Assembly: GCA_946800325.1 (NCBI GenBank)
Contig: OX326957.1
Location: 28,181,054 to 28,245,053, forward strand
Direction: 5' to 3'
Length of the DNA stretch: 64,000 nucleotides
From: Luzula sylvatica
Lineage: Eukaryota > Streptophyta > Magnoliopsida > Poales > Juncaceae
Under the pieces are notes generated by a model, which did not search any database, had not been told where the DNA came from, and saw nothing but the letters and a program-made list of their open reading frames with translations. The translations under genes and the position numbers were made by a program. This document shows, one piece after another, positions 11,757-23,795 of this stretch. Position 1 is the first letter of the stretch. Every line of letters starts with the position of its first letter.

Positions 11757-11766
11757 CTATATATAG
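11757..11766 (+). promoter_or_regulatory. TATA box of C4H gene
   Basis: CCTATATATAG lies about 100 bp before the ATG at 11863 and is followed by a CT-rich tract (TCTCTCGCTCCCTC), typical of a plant core promoter and transcription start. Confidence 0.65.
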
Positions 11767-11862
11767 TCTCTCGCTCCCTCATTCTATCTTCAACACCAAA
11801 CAAGTAGAAAATTCAAAACAAGGGTGTGCACAACACAACACAAAAAGAGTAGTCCAAAAGAA

Positions 11863-14114
11863 ATGGCCTTATCTTTTTCAAAGGTGGCCATCTCCACCTT
11901 TCTTTCCTTAGCCTCAATTTGGGTCATTAAAACCTTTTTCCCTTTACAATCTTTCTTAATTCTCCCTATTTCATTCTTCCTATTTTTGTTACCACTCTTC
12001 TTTGCCAATGATAGAGCTCCTAACTCTCCTCCCGGTCCCGTGGCAGTACCGATTTTTGGCAATTGGCTTCAGGTTTGCACCACTATATATAATTCTTCAT
12101 AATTATAGTTTTTCATGCCTTATGCACGGGGGTTCGATATAAATTGGTATCCTACTTAACATGAATAATTCGATGATTAATTCATGCAGGTCGGAAATGA
12201 TCTCAACCATAGATTATTGGCTCGCATGGCAAAGAAATATGGCAACGTGTTTCTTCTCCGTTTGGGGGTACGCAACCTCGTGGTGGTATCAGACCCGAAA
12301 CTAGCCACTGAGGTTTTGCACACACAAGGAGTCGAGTTTGGATCGAGACCACGCAATGTGGTTTTTGATATTTTCACAGCGAATGGACAAGATATGGTTT
12401 TCACCGAATATGGAGATCACTGGCGCAAAATGCGCAGAATCATGACCCTCCCTTTCTTCACCCAAAAGGTATAAAATTCTCAATTTTATTTGTAATAGTA
12501 ATTAGTAATGTTCTATTTTTAGAATTAACAAATCAAATTCCATTAAAAAAAAAAGAATTAACAAATCAAATTGTAACATAGTATTGGATTTGACTTCATA
12601 TAAGTATTTAAAAGTACTTTCTACCAAATTAATACTAAAAAATAGAATATGATCCCTAGTAATTGTAATGATTATATTTCATTTCGCAAGGTAATTTATG
12701 ATAATAATAATAATAACAATTTTACATAAACTACTTAAATGAAATTTACGAGTTTCAATACATCATCGCGTATAGGTCGTGCAACAATATCGTAACATGT
12801 GGGAAGAGGAGATGGACATGGTCGTATCAGACTTGACCCGCAACACGAAAGCCCAGACAGAAGGCCTTGTGTTGCGTCGCAGATTACAGCTCATGTTGTA
12901 CAACATCATGTACCGAATGATGTTCGATGCTCGATTCGAATCCGAGTCGGATCCAATGTTTGTCCAAGCCACAAAATTTAACTCGGAGAGGAGCCGATTA
13001 GCGCAAAGTTTTGAGTATAACTACGGAGACTTTATTCCGATATTACGGCCTTTTCTAAGGGGGTATTTGAACAAGTGCAAGGACTTGCAGGATAGAAGAT
13101 TGGCCTTTTTCAACAATAATTATGTAGAGATGAGAAGGTATATTATCCAGTTTATATATTAAATTATTTTTTTATTCACTGATTTTGATTTGGAATAAAA
13201 TGTGATATATTCAGGAAGGTGCTGTCAGCACCAGATGATAGAAACAAACTGAGATGTGCAATGGATCACATTCTTGAAGCAGAAAAAAATGGAGAAATCA
13301 CTCAAGAGAATGTCATCCACATTGTCGAGAACATTAATGTTGCTGGTATATTTCTTCATATCATATCAAATCTCTTTTAAACTACATCATGCATCTTTTC
13401 ACATTCATACTGACATGGACAGACCAGACCAACCATTCCTACCAAATTTCATTTTGTTTAATGTTTTTTCCAAACTCAAAATCAAATTAACCATACTATT
13501 TAATTTACATCGTAGCAATCGAAACCACTCTATGGTCGATGGAGTGGGCGATAGCCGAGGTGGTAAACCATCCAGCCGTACAAAAGAACATCCGAGACGA
13601 AATGAAGGAAATACTCGGCGACGAGCCATTGACCGAGTCGACCCTAAACAAACTCCCTTACTTACAAGCAGTCATCAAGGAAACCCTAAGACTCCACTCG
13701 CCGATCCCCCTTCTCGTCCCGCACATGAACTTGGAGGAAGCAAAACTCGGGGGATACACGATCCCGAAAGGGTCGAAAGTCGTCGTGAATTCGTGGTGGC
13801 TTCAAAATAATCCCGAATTATGGAAAAATCCGGAGGAATTCAGGCCGGAAAGATTCCTGGAGGAGGAAAACGAGGTCGACGCTACCGTAGGCGGAAAGGT
13901 TGATTTTCGGTTCGTACCGTTCGGGGTAGGAAGACGCAGTTGCCCTGGTATTATATTGGCTTTGCCGATACTCGGTCTTATAATCGGGAAATTGGTTAAG
14001 AATTTTGAATTGGTTGCGCCGCATGGAGTGGAGAAGATCGACGTGAGCGAGAAAGGGGGGCAGTTTAGTTTACATATTGCTAATCACTCCGTTATCGCCT
14101 TTCGACCAATTTGA
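11863..14114 (+). CDS. C4H: trans-cinnamate 4-hydroxylase, class II (CYP73A cytochrome P450)
   Basis: Five exons: 11863-12072, 12190-12468, 12776-13137, 13215-13345 and 13516-14114, all with GT-AG borders, giving 526 residues. The enzyme hydroxylates cinnamate to p-coumarate in the ER membrane, the second step of the phenylpropanoid pathway, with electrons from CPR. Visible features: a long hydrophobic N-terminus (about 1-50); the proline hinge PPGP at 56-59; the I-helix AAIETT motif at 327-332; ExxR (E383-R386); PERF; and the heme-binding [10 protein letters not shown] (463-472, Cys470). Typical class I C4H is about 505 residues. The extended N-terminus and the PRNVVFDIF and MTLPFF variants point to class II. 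Arabidopsis C4H has two introns, matching the last two here; this gene has two more upstream. The ATG at 11863 is the first in frame. No disabling change is seen. AC elements upstream fit MYB regulation. Confidence 0.95.
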
Positions 14115-16744
14115 TGCGCGATACGTAATTTTTATATCGATAAATCAAGAAAATAAAATGTAATTTTTAATAATAGTGATTATTTATAAAAGATAATTTA
14201 ATTTCTATATTTTTATTGTGATGAGAAAGAAATGATATTGTTCGAAATAGAGGAGTTGCCCACTAGTGTGTGATTTGCAATATTTTTGGATCATGTCTAG
14301 TAGTAGTTGGGCTTTCTTGGCCCTACACAATTTCGTATGTATCCATATAAACTTCATAATTTTAATTGGTTGATAAATAAGGGTGTAAATGTAATATAAT
14401 ACTTTTGAAGAGGTCGACAGTAATTTTTGGCAATAAATGCGGGCGCTATCGGATTCCGACAAACTTTACCAGGCGGAGGTGGAGCGGAGTACGGTGTACA
14501 TGTGGAAATGACAATAATACCCTTCAGGAACTTCTTCTCACATAGTTTTTGGATGGTCCTGGTTCATAATGTTAAGGATGAACAAAACCATGAATTGTTG
14601 AAATTTTGCTTTGTAATTTATGTATTGTGATTTGTAGGTATGATATAATTTTTAACTTTGAATATAATTTAATTTAATAGTAAATGAAATGAATTTATGT
14701 AATATATGAATGCATAAATTTGTGTATTTTTATTTATTTTCTTGCATTGTAGAGTGTATATAAATAAATCACGACCAGTTTTGTATTTTTAGAAATACCA
14801 AAAAATTATTTACTATGGATTAAACAATTACATAGTAAATAAAAACATAAAATGATTTGTATATTTTAGGAACAAGTACTTATATTATATATTTTATTAT
14901 TTTATATATATAACAAGTTTATAACATTATTTTAGAAAATGAACATTAAATTAAAACAATTTTTTTGTATAAATTTAGGTCGAATAAATATTAAGAAAAA
15001 AAACTGATAAAAGAAAAAAAAGATTATTAGAAGTGATATAGCTACTACAAGTAATTACAAGTATCTAGTGACGAATTTTCAATTGTAATAATGTTGTTTT
15101 ATTAAAAAATTATCTAACTCAATCATAATTTATGCCACAAGCCATACACGAGTCTTAATATTATTTAAATCGGTACTTCAATTATGCACATTCCATGTTA
15201 AAAAAAATAAGTGAAATAGTACAACAAAAACATCTCAATGAATAGATAATTGATTAACACACCATTCGTATTTGAGATTAACGAAATAAAACTGACGTCT
15301 TTTGCTTCTTTTTCTTCCTTTTTATATTTTTTTGTTTATTGAAATAACACTGAGCATTGTATTTATGTTAGGAATAAGAAAATTAGATGATGGACGAAGA
15401 AGATTGATCTCCTCACTAAATTAGAAAAAGAATATATCAATTAAAGAGTACAATATTTTAATTATAGAAAATTGATTTCCTCACTTCGAATATTTTAATT
15501 ATTGAAATAACACCGAATTTTTCTAATATAAATTTTAAAGTAAGAAAGAAAAAAAATTAAAGATCGTAAGATAAGAAAGCGAGAGGGAGGAGAGACATTC
15601 AAGAACTTGATAAAGGTGAGCTCGAGTCGAGTTCAATTTTCGTGAGCTCGAGTCCAATTCAATTCTCGTGCATGATCACAGTCAAAGATGAGGGAACTTC
15701 TACCATATTGTTTTTTTTTTTCGTTTCGCACCCAAAAGAGAAGAAGAAGAATGACTAGATTATCATTTTATTTTGTATGATGTCATATAACCCTACGATG
15801 TTCTAGTCCAGAACTCAGATGACATGTTCCTAAGATTCTGACCTCAACATTTCAAATAGTTCGATCATGTATAATTCAATAAATATTGAGTTTTGTCTAA
15901 ACTACGTTAATATGTGTTTCGAGATAAATTTCCACGACGAATCTACATTTACATACGTATTTATAATATATATGATTTATCTAATTTGACATATTATTAT
16001 ATACTAATTGTAAATAAATATTTTCCAATCAAACAAAAAGACAATTTATACGGAATGAACCAGGTCCAACGATTAAATATACGGAGTATAGGTACGATGT
16101 CCCTTATCAAACGGTATACAAGACAAAATAGAATAACAAAATCAATCAAATTCCCCCAATATTTGTCGGCAGCTTAATACACAATTCATCAAAATACCCT
16201 AAAAACTATATCATATTGCAATTAAAACCTTCTTTAATTAAATTAAAATAACTAATGGAATTGTTTATTCAATCATGTCTTATTTTGCATTTTTCTTGAA
16301 TGATATATTTTATGTTCATTTAATTTAACATATCTTCTTTTATATTTCAATTTAATGAATTTTAATGTTCATTTAATTTAGCATATCTTCATTTATATTC
16401 ATTCAATGAATATTTATGATTATTTAATTTAGCAAATTTTGTCTTATATTAATTGAATTAGACTGTTCATTTAGTTAACATTAATTTAGCATATCTTTGG
16501 TTGTGTGCAATTCATTTGTTCTGACCATAATTAACTTATTCATTTCATCTATTAAGTGGTCATAAATGAAAAAAATTATTCCTAGATTTGCTCACTATCT
16601 ACTTAGCAAGTAATAATTATTATTAATTTGTGATAAATGCAATTTATACAAAATAAAATTTAATTGAATCAATAATTTATATGTATCAAAAGACCATAGT
16701 AGTAGTGCACAAGAAATTTTAAAGGGTAGTACGGTCATTTCAAA
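14115..16744. other. Intergenic between C4H and the SHOU4-like gene
   Basis: The first 100-200 bp should contain the C4H 3' UTR. The remainder is AT-rich without recognised coding sequence. 16310-16500 has imperfect 55-65-bp repeats built on TTCATTTAATTTAGCATATC. 15610-15665 has two copies of a GAGCTCGAGT phrase. Confidence 0.5.
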
Positions 16745-17804
16745 TAGATTTATTATAAAAATCAATTCCTTTCTCTCTCTCTTCTCTCATTCTCTCTCTC
16801 TCTCACTGTGCTGTGAGTGAAGTGTCGGATAGTGAGTAAATTGAAAAACGGTTTGTCATAACCACTGTGCTTAGCCTTTTCTCGCAAACAAAGCTCTTTC
16901 TTGCTTGACCAAAGAATCAATCTTTCGCCCCTCACTTGTGTTTTCTATTGAAGGTATGTTTCGTTTTTTTGTTTGCAAAATGTATGTAAAAATTCAGTTT
17001 TTAGGCTTCTGATTTTGGTTGTTAATACATAAATGTGAGAATGTTAGATAGTGTGTTGTAGACATTACGCAAGAATCAAGCTTTTTCTCTCGATAATGTT
17101 TTTGAGAATTGACTTTTTGTGTTTCTCTTTAGATTCTCAGTAATGTCTCTTTAAATTGGGGGTTTATGTGGGGGGTTTGAGCTTCTCAGTATTTTTGTAT
17201 TTTTTTCCCCTTTTTGACTGAATGAGAATTTTAAGTTTTCTGTTCTGGAAATTTGTAGCTTTCTTTTACAAATTATATGTTGGATTTTATTTTTTAGGTA
17301 GAATTTCGGAACATATTTTCTCTCTGTAGTAATATTCACATCTTGAAGTTTTGAGGTTTTATTTTACTTTATGTTTTAGTACGGTTATTTTACTAAATCG
17401 ATTTCTTATTTACCAATTTTTAACACATTTAACTTGATGATCTTTCCATAATTTTGTGCTACATACATTTTTTTCTTTAATCCTTCAAAATCTTTTATAT
17501 TCTTTTAATTGAATTAAGCTTCTCATTTATCCATCGCGTTTGGAAAAGTTCTCTATCTATAAAATATAACCAGATCATTCCATTAACAACTACCTAATAA
17601 AAAGGAAACATTACAATTTGGAATTTTTTTTTTTGTAATTTACAAAATAAATAAAATCGCTAAAAAATTTAGCGACTATCGAGAGCCGCTAAATTTGTTA
17701 GCGATTCCAAATTCACAAAATTTTATTTACCACAACAAAATGCATAATTCATTTTGCAAGGACATAAACGATATTTCCACTTTTGCAGGGGCATAACTGA
17801 CAAA
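16745..17804 (+). promoter_or_regulatory. Promoter, 5' UTR and 5'-UTR intron of SHOU4-like gene
   Basis: A TATTATAAAAA stretch near 16749 is followed by a pyrimidine-rich leader (TCTCTCTC tracts, 16770-16806). A good donor, AAG/GTATGTT at 16954, and an acceptor, TTTTGCAG at 17781-17788, define an intron of about 835 bp wholly within the 5' UTR, ending 16 bp before the ATG. Long leader introns are common in highly expressed plant genes and can enhance expression. The intron carries a near-perfect hairpin at 17655-17706. Confidence 0.65.
17655..17706. repeat. Hairpin in 5'-UTR intron
   Basis: AATCGCTAA...TTTAGCG on the left and CGCTAAATTT...AGCGATT on the right form arms of about 22 bp with two mismatches and a loop of about 8 nt. 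The core GTCGCTAAA-type words resemble the subterminal repeats of the CACTA terminus at 57300-57480, so this may be a transposon footprint. Confidence 0.65.
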
Positions 17805-19540
17805 ATGGCATCGAGACAACCAGGTTATTATCTCAGCAACGGCCTTTACGTCTCAGGCCGTCCCGATGCACAAAAAGACAAAACCGCTTCCATCTCCTCC
17901 GCTCCTGCCCCTTTCACCGGCTCCTCCTTAAAAAACTCCGGCGACTTTGAAAAAATGTTCCCTCATTCCGGTACCAGTACTGGTTCAGGTACCAGACAAA
18001 AATCCAGCCCTCAATCCGGTACCAGTACCGGTACGGCGAAGCCGAAATCAAATTCGGGACCGGTAAGTAGAAGATCTTCGGGACCTCAATCTGGAGGCAA
18101 CACGCCGATTCTACCCGCTACGGGTTTGATCACATCCGGCCCGTTAAAATCCGCCTCCTCGTCAGGTCCGTTGTTGACCGAGTCAACCCCAACGACCGTG
18201 CGTCAGACGAGTTTGACTTTGACCAGCGGGTTGACCGGTCAGAGTTGTAGGAAGGAGTTGAAGTGGGGCGTGCCGAGAGTGGCGGCGTGGTTGTTGGCAG
18301 TTCTGTTTGTGTTGGGGTTCGGCGGGGGCGGTTTCGTAATTTACGCGTTCAAGAATTGGCTGGTTTTGGAGGTCGTTGCGGGTTTGTTTGCGTTGGTCTT
18401 GGCGGTTTGGATCTGGAACTGGTCGTGGGGCCCGCGGGCGGTCGTGTTAGGGTTTCTCGGGAGGCATGCTGATGCGGAGCTGAGGTCAGCGAATGATGGA
18501 CAGTTTGTTAAAGTTACTGGGGTACGTATGCAATTTCATTTTCTCTTTGTTTTTAATACAAAAATGTGAATATTTTTCATAAATGTCATGTATTTAGTAA
18601 TAATTATGAGCATTATATAGCATTTAATGTGACCCTGGTCCACATTAAATTCTCAGTCTCGATTTCTCTCTCCTTGTCGCCTATAAAAGGGGCCTCGTGG
18701 GAATTTTCCATAAAAATAAAACAAAATACAAAAAGGGAGAATAAAAATGGCGGAATTGTGTGCGAACTTTGTCTGAACGACTGGTATGGTAACGAAATCC
18801 GAGAATAAATTATGTTTTTCTGTTGATGTCTTGCAGATAGTGACATGTGGCACCGTGCCATTGGAGACGTCCTTTCTGAGAATACCTCGCTGCGTGTACA
18901 CATCTACGGCTCTGTACGAATACCGAGGCCGGGGCTCAATGACGTCAGCGAATTCGCACCACCGTCTCTTCTCCTGGGGCCTCCGCTCTCTCGATGTAAA
19001 TTTTCAAATTTTATTACGAATTTACCCTCGAAACGATTATTTATTTATTTATTTATTTTCAGAGACACGTGGTGGATTTCTACATATCGGATTTCCAATC
19101 GGGCCTGAGAGCGCTCGTAAAAGCGGGAAACGGCACGAAAGTATACCCTTTCGTGGAGGAGTGTACCGTTTCTGAAGTCAACGCGTCCATCAACAAAGAC
19201 TTATCGCCCGATTTTATCAGATGGCTCGCGCAGAGGAATCTCTCCAGTGACGATCGCAACATGCGCCTCAAAGAAGGGTACGCGTTCTAAAACAGTATAT
19301 TATTTGTGAACATAGTATATTTAGAATATTTGTTTGTTTGTGTGTAGCTTTATAAAAGAGGGAAGCACGGTTAGCGTGATGGGAGTGGTACAGAGAGCCG
19401 ATAACGTGCTGATGATCGTACCGCCTACCGAACCGGTCTCGACCGGGTGCGATTGGTGCCGGTGTCTCTTCCCTGCCAGCCTGGACGGTATTGTCGTTCG
19501 TTGCGAAGACGCGTCAGAAACGGACGTGATACCTGTTTAG
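17805..19540 (+). CDS. SHOU4: SHOU4/SHOU4L-like membrane protein
   Basis: Four coding exons (17805-18521, 18837-18995, 19063-19277, 19348-19540) encode 427 residues. The protein resembles Arabidopsis At1g78880/At1g16860 (SHOU4/SHOU4L), older entries of which were labelled ubiquitin-specific-protease-related. SHOU4 proteins are known to interact with cellulose synthase subunits and limit their exocytosis to the plasma membrane. The N-terminus opens with an LSNGLYVSGRP motif and continues as a Ser/Gly/Pro-rich region with SGPQSGG and TSGPL repeats. Two membrane segments follow, at about 159-182 and 185-206, separated by a very short turn. The conserved C-terminal domain contains CVYTSTALYEYRG, WGLRS, VDFYISDFQSGLRALVK and STVSVMGVVQR. 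The start is the first ATG after the leader-intron acceptor. No frameshift or stop is seen. The family match is recalled, not searched. Confidence 0.9.
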
Positions 19541-20064
19541 GGTTTATTAGAGGGATTAATTTAGGGTTTGAATGTACTGGCGTTACCTTTAGTTTTGTCG
19601 GGATTTCGTATGCTTAGGGACTGACTTGCGAGAATTTGGGAGTTTAGGGACTGGGTTGTGAATTTGGTGAAATTTGGGTGTTGTATAGGTTTTTGTTGTT
19701 ATTAGGGTTTGGGAAATTTTTGTAATAAGGAATTAATGGTGGTTTGTGGTTTAAATGCAATATAGAAAATCTCTCGTATTAACTATTTATATGCAAATAT
19801 TATATCATCAACCATATCATTGACCATTTATGTGGTTCATAATGAATTACTATTAATTTTTCTATCCTTCAACCTGAAAACCTGAAATATATCAGAAAAG
19901 GACACATGCAAAGTTTGTCCAACATTGAATGAATCATTTAATTCTTTGCCGCCAACTAATAACTAACCGTTGCTTAATGACAACAGTATTATTATATTAT
20001 TTTTCTATATCATCTCCATTCCTCCTCACTCGACACATCCTGTCCCTCACAGGAACAATTATTA
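19541..20064. other. 3' UTR and downstream spacer of SHOU4-like gene
   Basis: 19541-19740 is G/T-rich with several AGGGTTT phrases and probably holds the 3' UTR. The remainder is AT-rich with no feature recognised before the Helitron end at 20065. Confidence 0.5.
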
Positions 20065-20804
20065 CTAGATTTCTCCCCGCGCAATTGCGCGGAGGTCTTC
20101 GAGTCTGTCGTGATTTATTTTTCTCAATACGTAATTAGATTCTACATTTTTAATTTCAAAAAAACTCCTCTACCAAACTTTTATTTCCTAATACCCTTAT
20201 GAATGATCCTAAAAACAAATGGACCAAAATACCCTTCTATTTTCAAATGTAATAATTAAAAAAATATTTTTATTAATTTTTATTAATTTTAAGAAAATTC
20301 ATAAACATTTTTAACATGCAGTGATTACAAAAAAAAAAAAATTACAAATTGAGTTTATATAATTTTAATATTTCATTTATTATGTTTGAAAAAATAACAT
20401 CCGGTAATAATAAAATAAACAATAATAAATAAACATCTTGAAAATATATTGATAGAAAAATATCGGTTTAAACATCTTGTTTTTTATTTTCATTCTCCTT
20501 TTATTTATTTCTTTAATAGTTTCATGATATTTTATTTTTCAAATATTTGGAATGTGTTCTTTCAATATTGTTGTTCGTTTTATTATTATTTTATGTTGGT
20601 TTTGCAAAGAAAAAATGCAAAGGTCAAAATATTAAAATTATACAAATAAAACATATAATAACTTTTTTTTTAAATTGTTATATGATACCAAAATTTAGGA
20701 CTTTATTAAAATTATTAAAAAATAACATGTACATATGTAAATTATTAAAATTTGATGACGTGGAGCAACCAAATGAGATAAATTTTCTTAACTTTATACA
20801 TATA
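20065..20804 (-). mobile_element. Non-autonomous Helitron-like element (3' end at left)
   Basis: Read on the minus strand it ends with the perfect 16-bp palindrome CCGCGCAATTGCGCGG (20077-20092), a short spacer and CTAG (20065-20068) followed by T, the classic Helitron 3' terminus. Internal sequence (TTCGAGTCTGTCGTGATTT, then ACCAAAATACCCTTCTATTT) recurs in the next copy. No RepHel protein is present. The 5' boundary is inferred from the start of the neighbouring copy. Confidence 0.7.
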
Positions 20805-21660
20805 CTAGTTTTTTCCCCGCGCAATTGCGCGGGAGTCTTCGAGTTTGTCATGATTTAATTTTTCTTAATGTGTAATTGGATTCTTTTTTTTTTTTGTCTG
20901 ATTGTTCACACATTTGTGTTTTGCTATATTTTTAATTTCCTAACTTGTTTGGATATTGTAAAAATAATTCTTATCTTTTTGTAAACTCCAAAAAACATAT
21001 CTAGCAAACTTTTATTTCCAAATACCCTTTGTGGATGATATTAAATTTTTTTTTGACCAAAATATCCTTCAATTTTCATATGTAATGATTAATTTTGTTT
21101 TATTTCTCACTAATTTTAAGAAAAATTCATAAACATTTTTTAGCATGTAGTGATTTAAAAAAAATGAAATTATTACGTATTGTGTTTATATAATTTTAAT
21201 ATTTCATTTATTATTCATGAAAAACTAACATCAGATAATAATAAAATAAACAATAATAAATAAACACATTGAAAATATATTTAAAGAATATATATTTAAA
21301 CATCAAGTATTTTATTTTCGTTCTCATTTTATTTTTTAATAGTTACATGATTTTTTATTTTTTAAATATTTGCAAGGTGTTATTTTAATATTGTTGTTCA
21401 TCTTATAATTATTTTGTGTAATTTTTTGAGGAAAAAAATATAAAAGTCAAATATATATAATTTATGAAATATTAAAATTATATAAATATAACATATAATA
21501 AATATTGTTTTTTAATTATTATATGCTGCAAAAAAATTAGGATTTTTTTTAAATTAATAAAAATTAATATTGGTTTTCAATTATTACATATGTAATTTTT
21601 AGGGTTTTTTACAATATCCAAAAATTTAAGGTGTTTTTTGAAAAAAATTCTTATTTAATT
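20805..21660 (-). mobile_element. Second Helitron-like copy in tandem
   Basis: It has the same minus-strand end architecture: CTAG at 20805-20808 and the 18-bp perfect palindrome CCCGCGCAATTGCGCGGG at 20816-20833. The interior parallels the adjacent copy block by block (TTCGAGTTTGTCATGATTT; CAAACTTTTATTTCCAAATACCC; GACCAAAATATCCTTC). The 5' boundary is uncertain. Confidence 0.65.
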
Positions 21661-22237
21661 GAGACAAAAAATATGAATGAACTTAGTCCACGATGGACCA
21701 GGGTTCATGTAACTTTTAGATTACTTGGTTTATATATACCATGTTCAAATGAAAAAGCAAATATTTTGGACCCTTTGATCAAGATCAAATGGCTCATATT
21801 AAAGTGATGATGTGGCCGTCTAGAAATGCAAGAATTTCCTTAAAATTATATATATTAATTAATTAACAAATTAATATAGCACTGCTATAATTTGGTTCAT
21901 AAAAGTATTTCTCATTTCCAATTAAAGATATTGTAATTACTTCAATAATTAATAGTTCATACTTTTTATCATGATCATGTGTTTATATTAAACTTCCAAA
22001 TAAAAATATTGTTATAATGTTGTGGTGACTATCATGATCATGTGTTTATATTACATCCAAATAAAAATAGTGTAATAATGTTGTGGTGACGTGGAAGCAT
22101 ATTATCATCCAATTTTTTCTAACTTTATACAAAAGAAGAATATAATATATAATTTATCATGTTACTATATCTCTAATACAAAAACATTCTATCTATACAT
22201 GTATAAAATCAAAAGAAAAATCTAACAACAAATTATA
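21661..22237. repeat. AT-rich spacer with a 63-bp tandem duplication
   Basis: A segment of about 63 bp containing ATCATGATCATGTGTTTATATT and TGTTGTGGTGAC occurs twice in direct order (about 21968-22029 and 22031-22091). The 3' UTR of the minus-strand GT14 gene should lie within the last 100-200 bp. Confidence 0.6.
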
Positions 22238-23795
22238 CTATACGCATCGTCTTCCCCTTGAAACCTTTCGAATAATCTTTTTAAGTCTCTGACCAGCGGG
22301 GCCCGCCTCGATACCATTAACGTCTCCATTTTGCATCCATTTCCCATGACTAAAATTCCCAACGCTCCTCTTCAAAATCTCATTGTCGATTCTATCGAGA
22401 ACCGGTTCGTTCTTTGCGAATCTCCGAGCGAAACCGGCCCCGCTCGAAAGGATCTTATCGAAATGTGATTGGTCGAGAAATAACGGGTCTAGACCCGGCG
22501 GATTCGCCCAGAGGAAGAACCGTAGGTCCGTGTTGATTGTATGGTTTTGAAATTCGGGGGAATTGCAGGAGAGGGTTTGGAAGTAGGCTTCGTTCGAGTA
22601 GGGAGTGTTGGCGAAATACATTAAGAGTTTTCTTGGGAGATTTTGGGTCCCCAAAATGGAATGTTCTATGAAGGATCTGCTAAGGATCACCCATGGAGAC
22701 CCTTCAGAAAAAAAATTAATTTAATTGCAGCCTTTTAAGAATATTTTTTTTTTGTTGCAAAATCTCAAAGGCAAACCTGTAAATAAGTTGAAGGCATCGG
22801 GTGTTTTTCGCGATTCCGTAGCGAAGAAAGATTTGGAGTTTTTGTCGTTGTATAAACTCGGATCGACAATAATTTTATCAAACCTTTCACTCCTGATAAA
22901 TACAAGATAAGATGAGATATAAAAATCAAAATGAGGAAATTGAATTTGTTGATATGTGGGGTCCACTCACTCTTTCCAACCAAGATCACTCGTATGATCG
23001 ATGAAGTTTAAATCTCTTGGTACCGACTTTAATGCATGAAGCAAATCTGCATACACAAATTTAATTTCAAAATATTCCCATAATAATATTCTTATTTCAT
23101 GTGTTGAAGGGGTATAAGTGATATTTTGCAAAATTTTACAATAAATTCAAGTACACTTTAAACATTCAAATCATGTAGTTCCATATAAAGACGGTACTTT
23201 ACTTAATCAAAAGCAACAAAAAAGTGAACAAAATTCAAAGATTCAAAAAAGATAAATAAAAATTAAACGTACCGTCTTGAGTAACTATAGGATAATCCAA
23301 GGAGCTCAAATTAATAAACCAATCCCAATTCGCGCAAATTCTCAACAAAATCGCTGCGCCATTAAGCGTTTCCGAAATTACAGACGATCCAGTTCGATCC
23401 ACTGCATATCCATTTCCAGAAACAAAAACATTTTCGAATTTTTTGAATTCGTTTTCGTTCTTCACGTATTTTCCCAATTCGATTCTTTCGTTCTTCGTCG
23501 AGCCCGAATCCAAATGCAACAGGTAGTAATTTCGCGGATGATAAATCGATTTTAATAAACGGATTATTCTTTTGTTTTCTCCGCCCGTACCGGAGATGAA
23601 ATATGCGAGAATTGGAGGGTACGCGGGACCCACTTTCACGGGGGATATTTTGGGGGTGTTTTGGAAACTCGAATTGTAGTTTAGAGGGAAAATGGTTATG
23701 CTTGAATTGATGAAGTATTTAGAGAGAAATAACGCAAACACAATTAGAAGAATTATTGTAAGAATTGGAGAGAAGTTTATTGGTAATTTCCTCAT
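22238..23795 (-). CDS. GT14-family glycosyltransferase, GlcAT14-like (beta-glucuronosyltransferase)
   Basis: Minus-strand exons 23795-23273, 23046-22971, 22892-22777 and 22701-22238 join in frame (GT-AG) to 392 residues. The family (Pfam Branch, core-2/I-branching related) in plants includes GlcAT14A/B/C, Golgi type II enzymes that add glucuronic acid to arabinogalactan-protein glycans. Visible: a short cytosolic N-terminus and one signal-anchor segment (about 8-28); PPILAYFISG near residue 60; SRKTPDAF-type and LTGSPW-like (FNLFTGSPWVILSRSF) motifs; WDWFINLSSLDYPIVTQDD; DLNFIDHTSDLGWK; and a C-terminal SSGAGFARRF...PVLDRID block. The ATG at 23795 is the first in frame; upstream there is only a non-ATG extension. 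No disabling lesion is seen. The exact acceptor and donor sugar cannot be set from sequence; GlcAT14 is the best guess. Confidence 0.92.

Noticed and set aside
11790..12062. Minus-strand frames overlapping C4H exons
   Set aside because: Shadows of the C4H coding exons, which have full family similarity on the plus strand.
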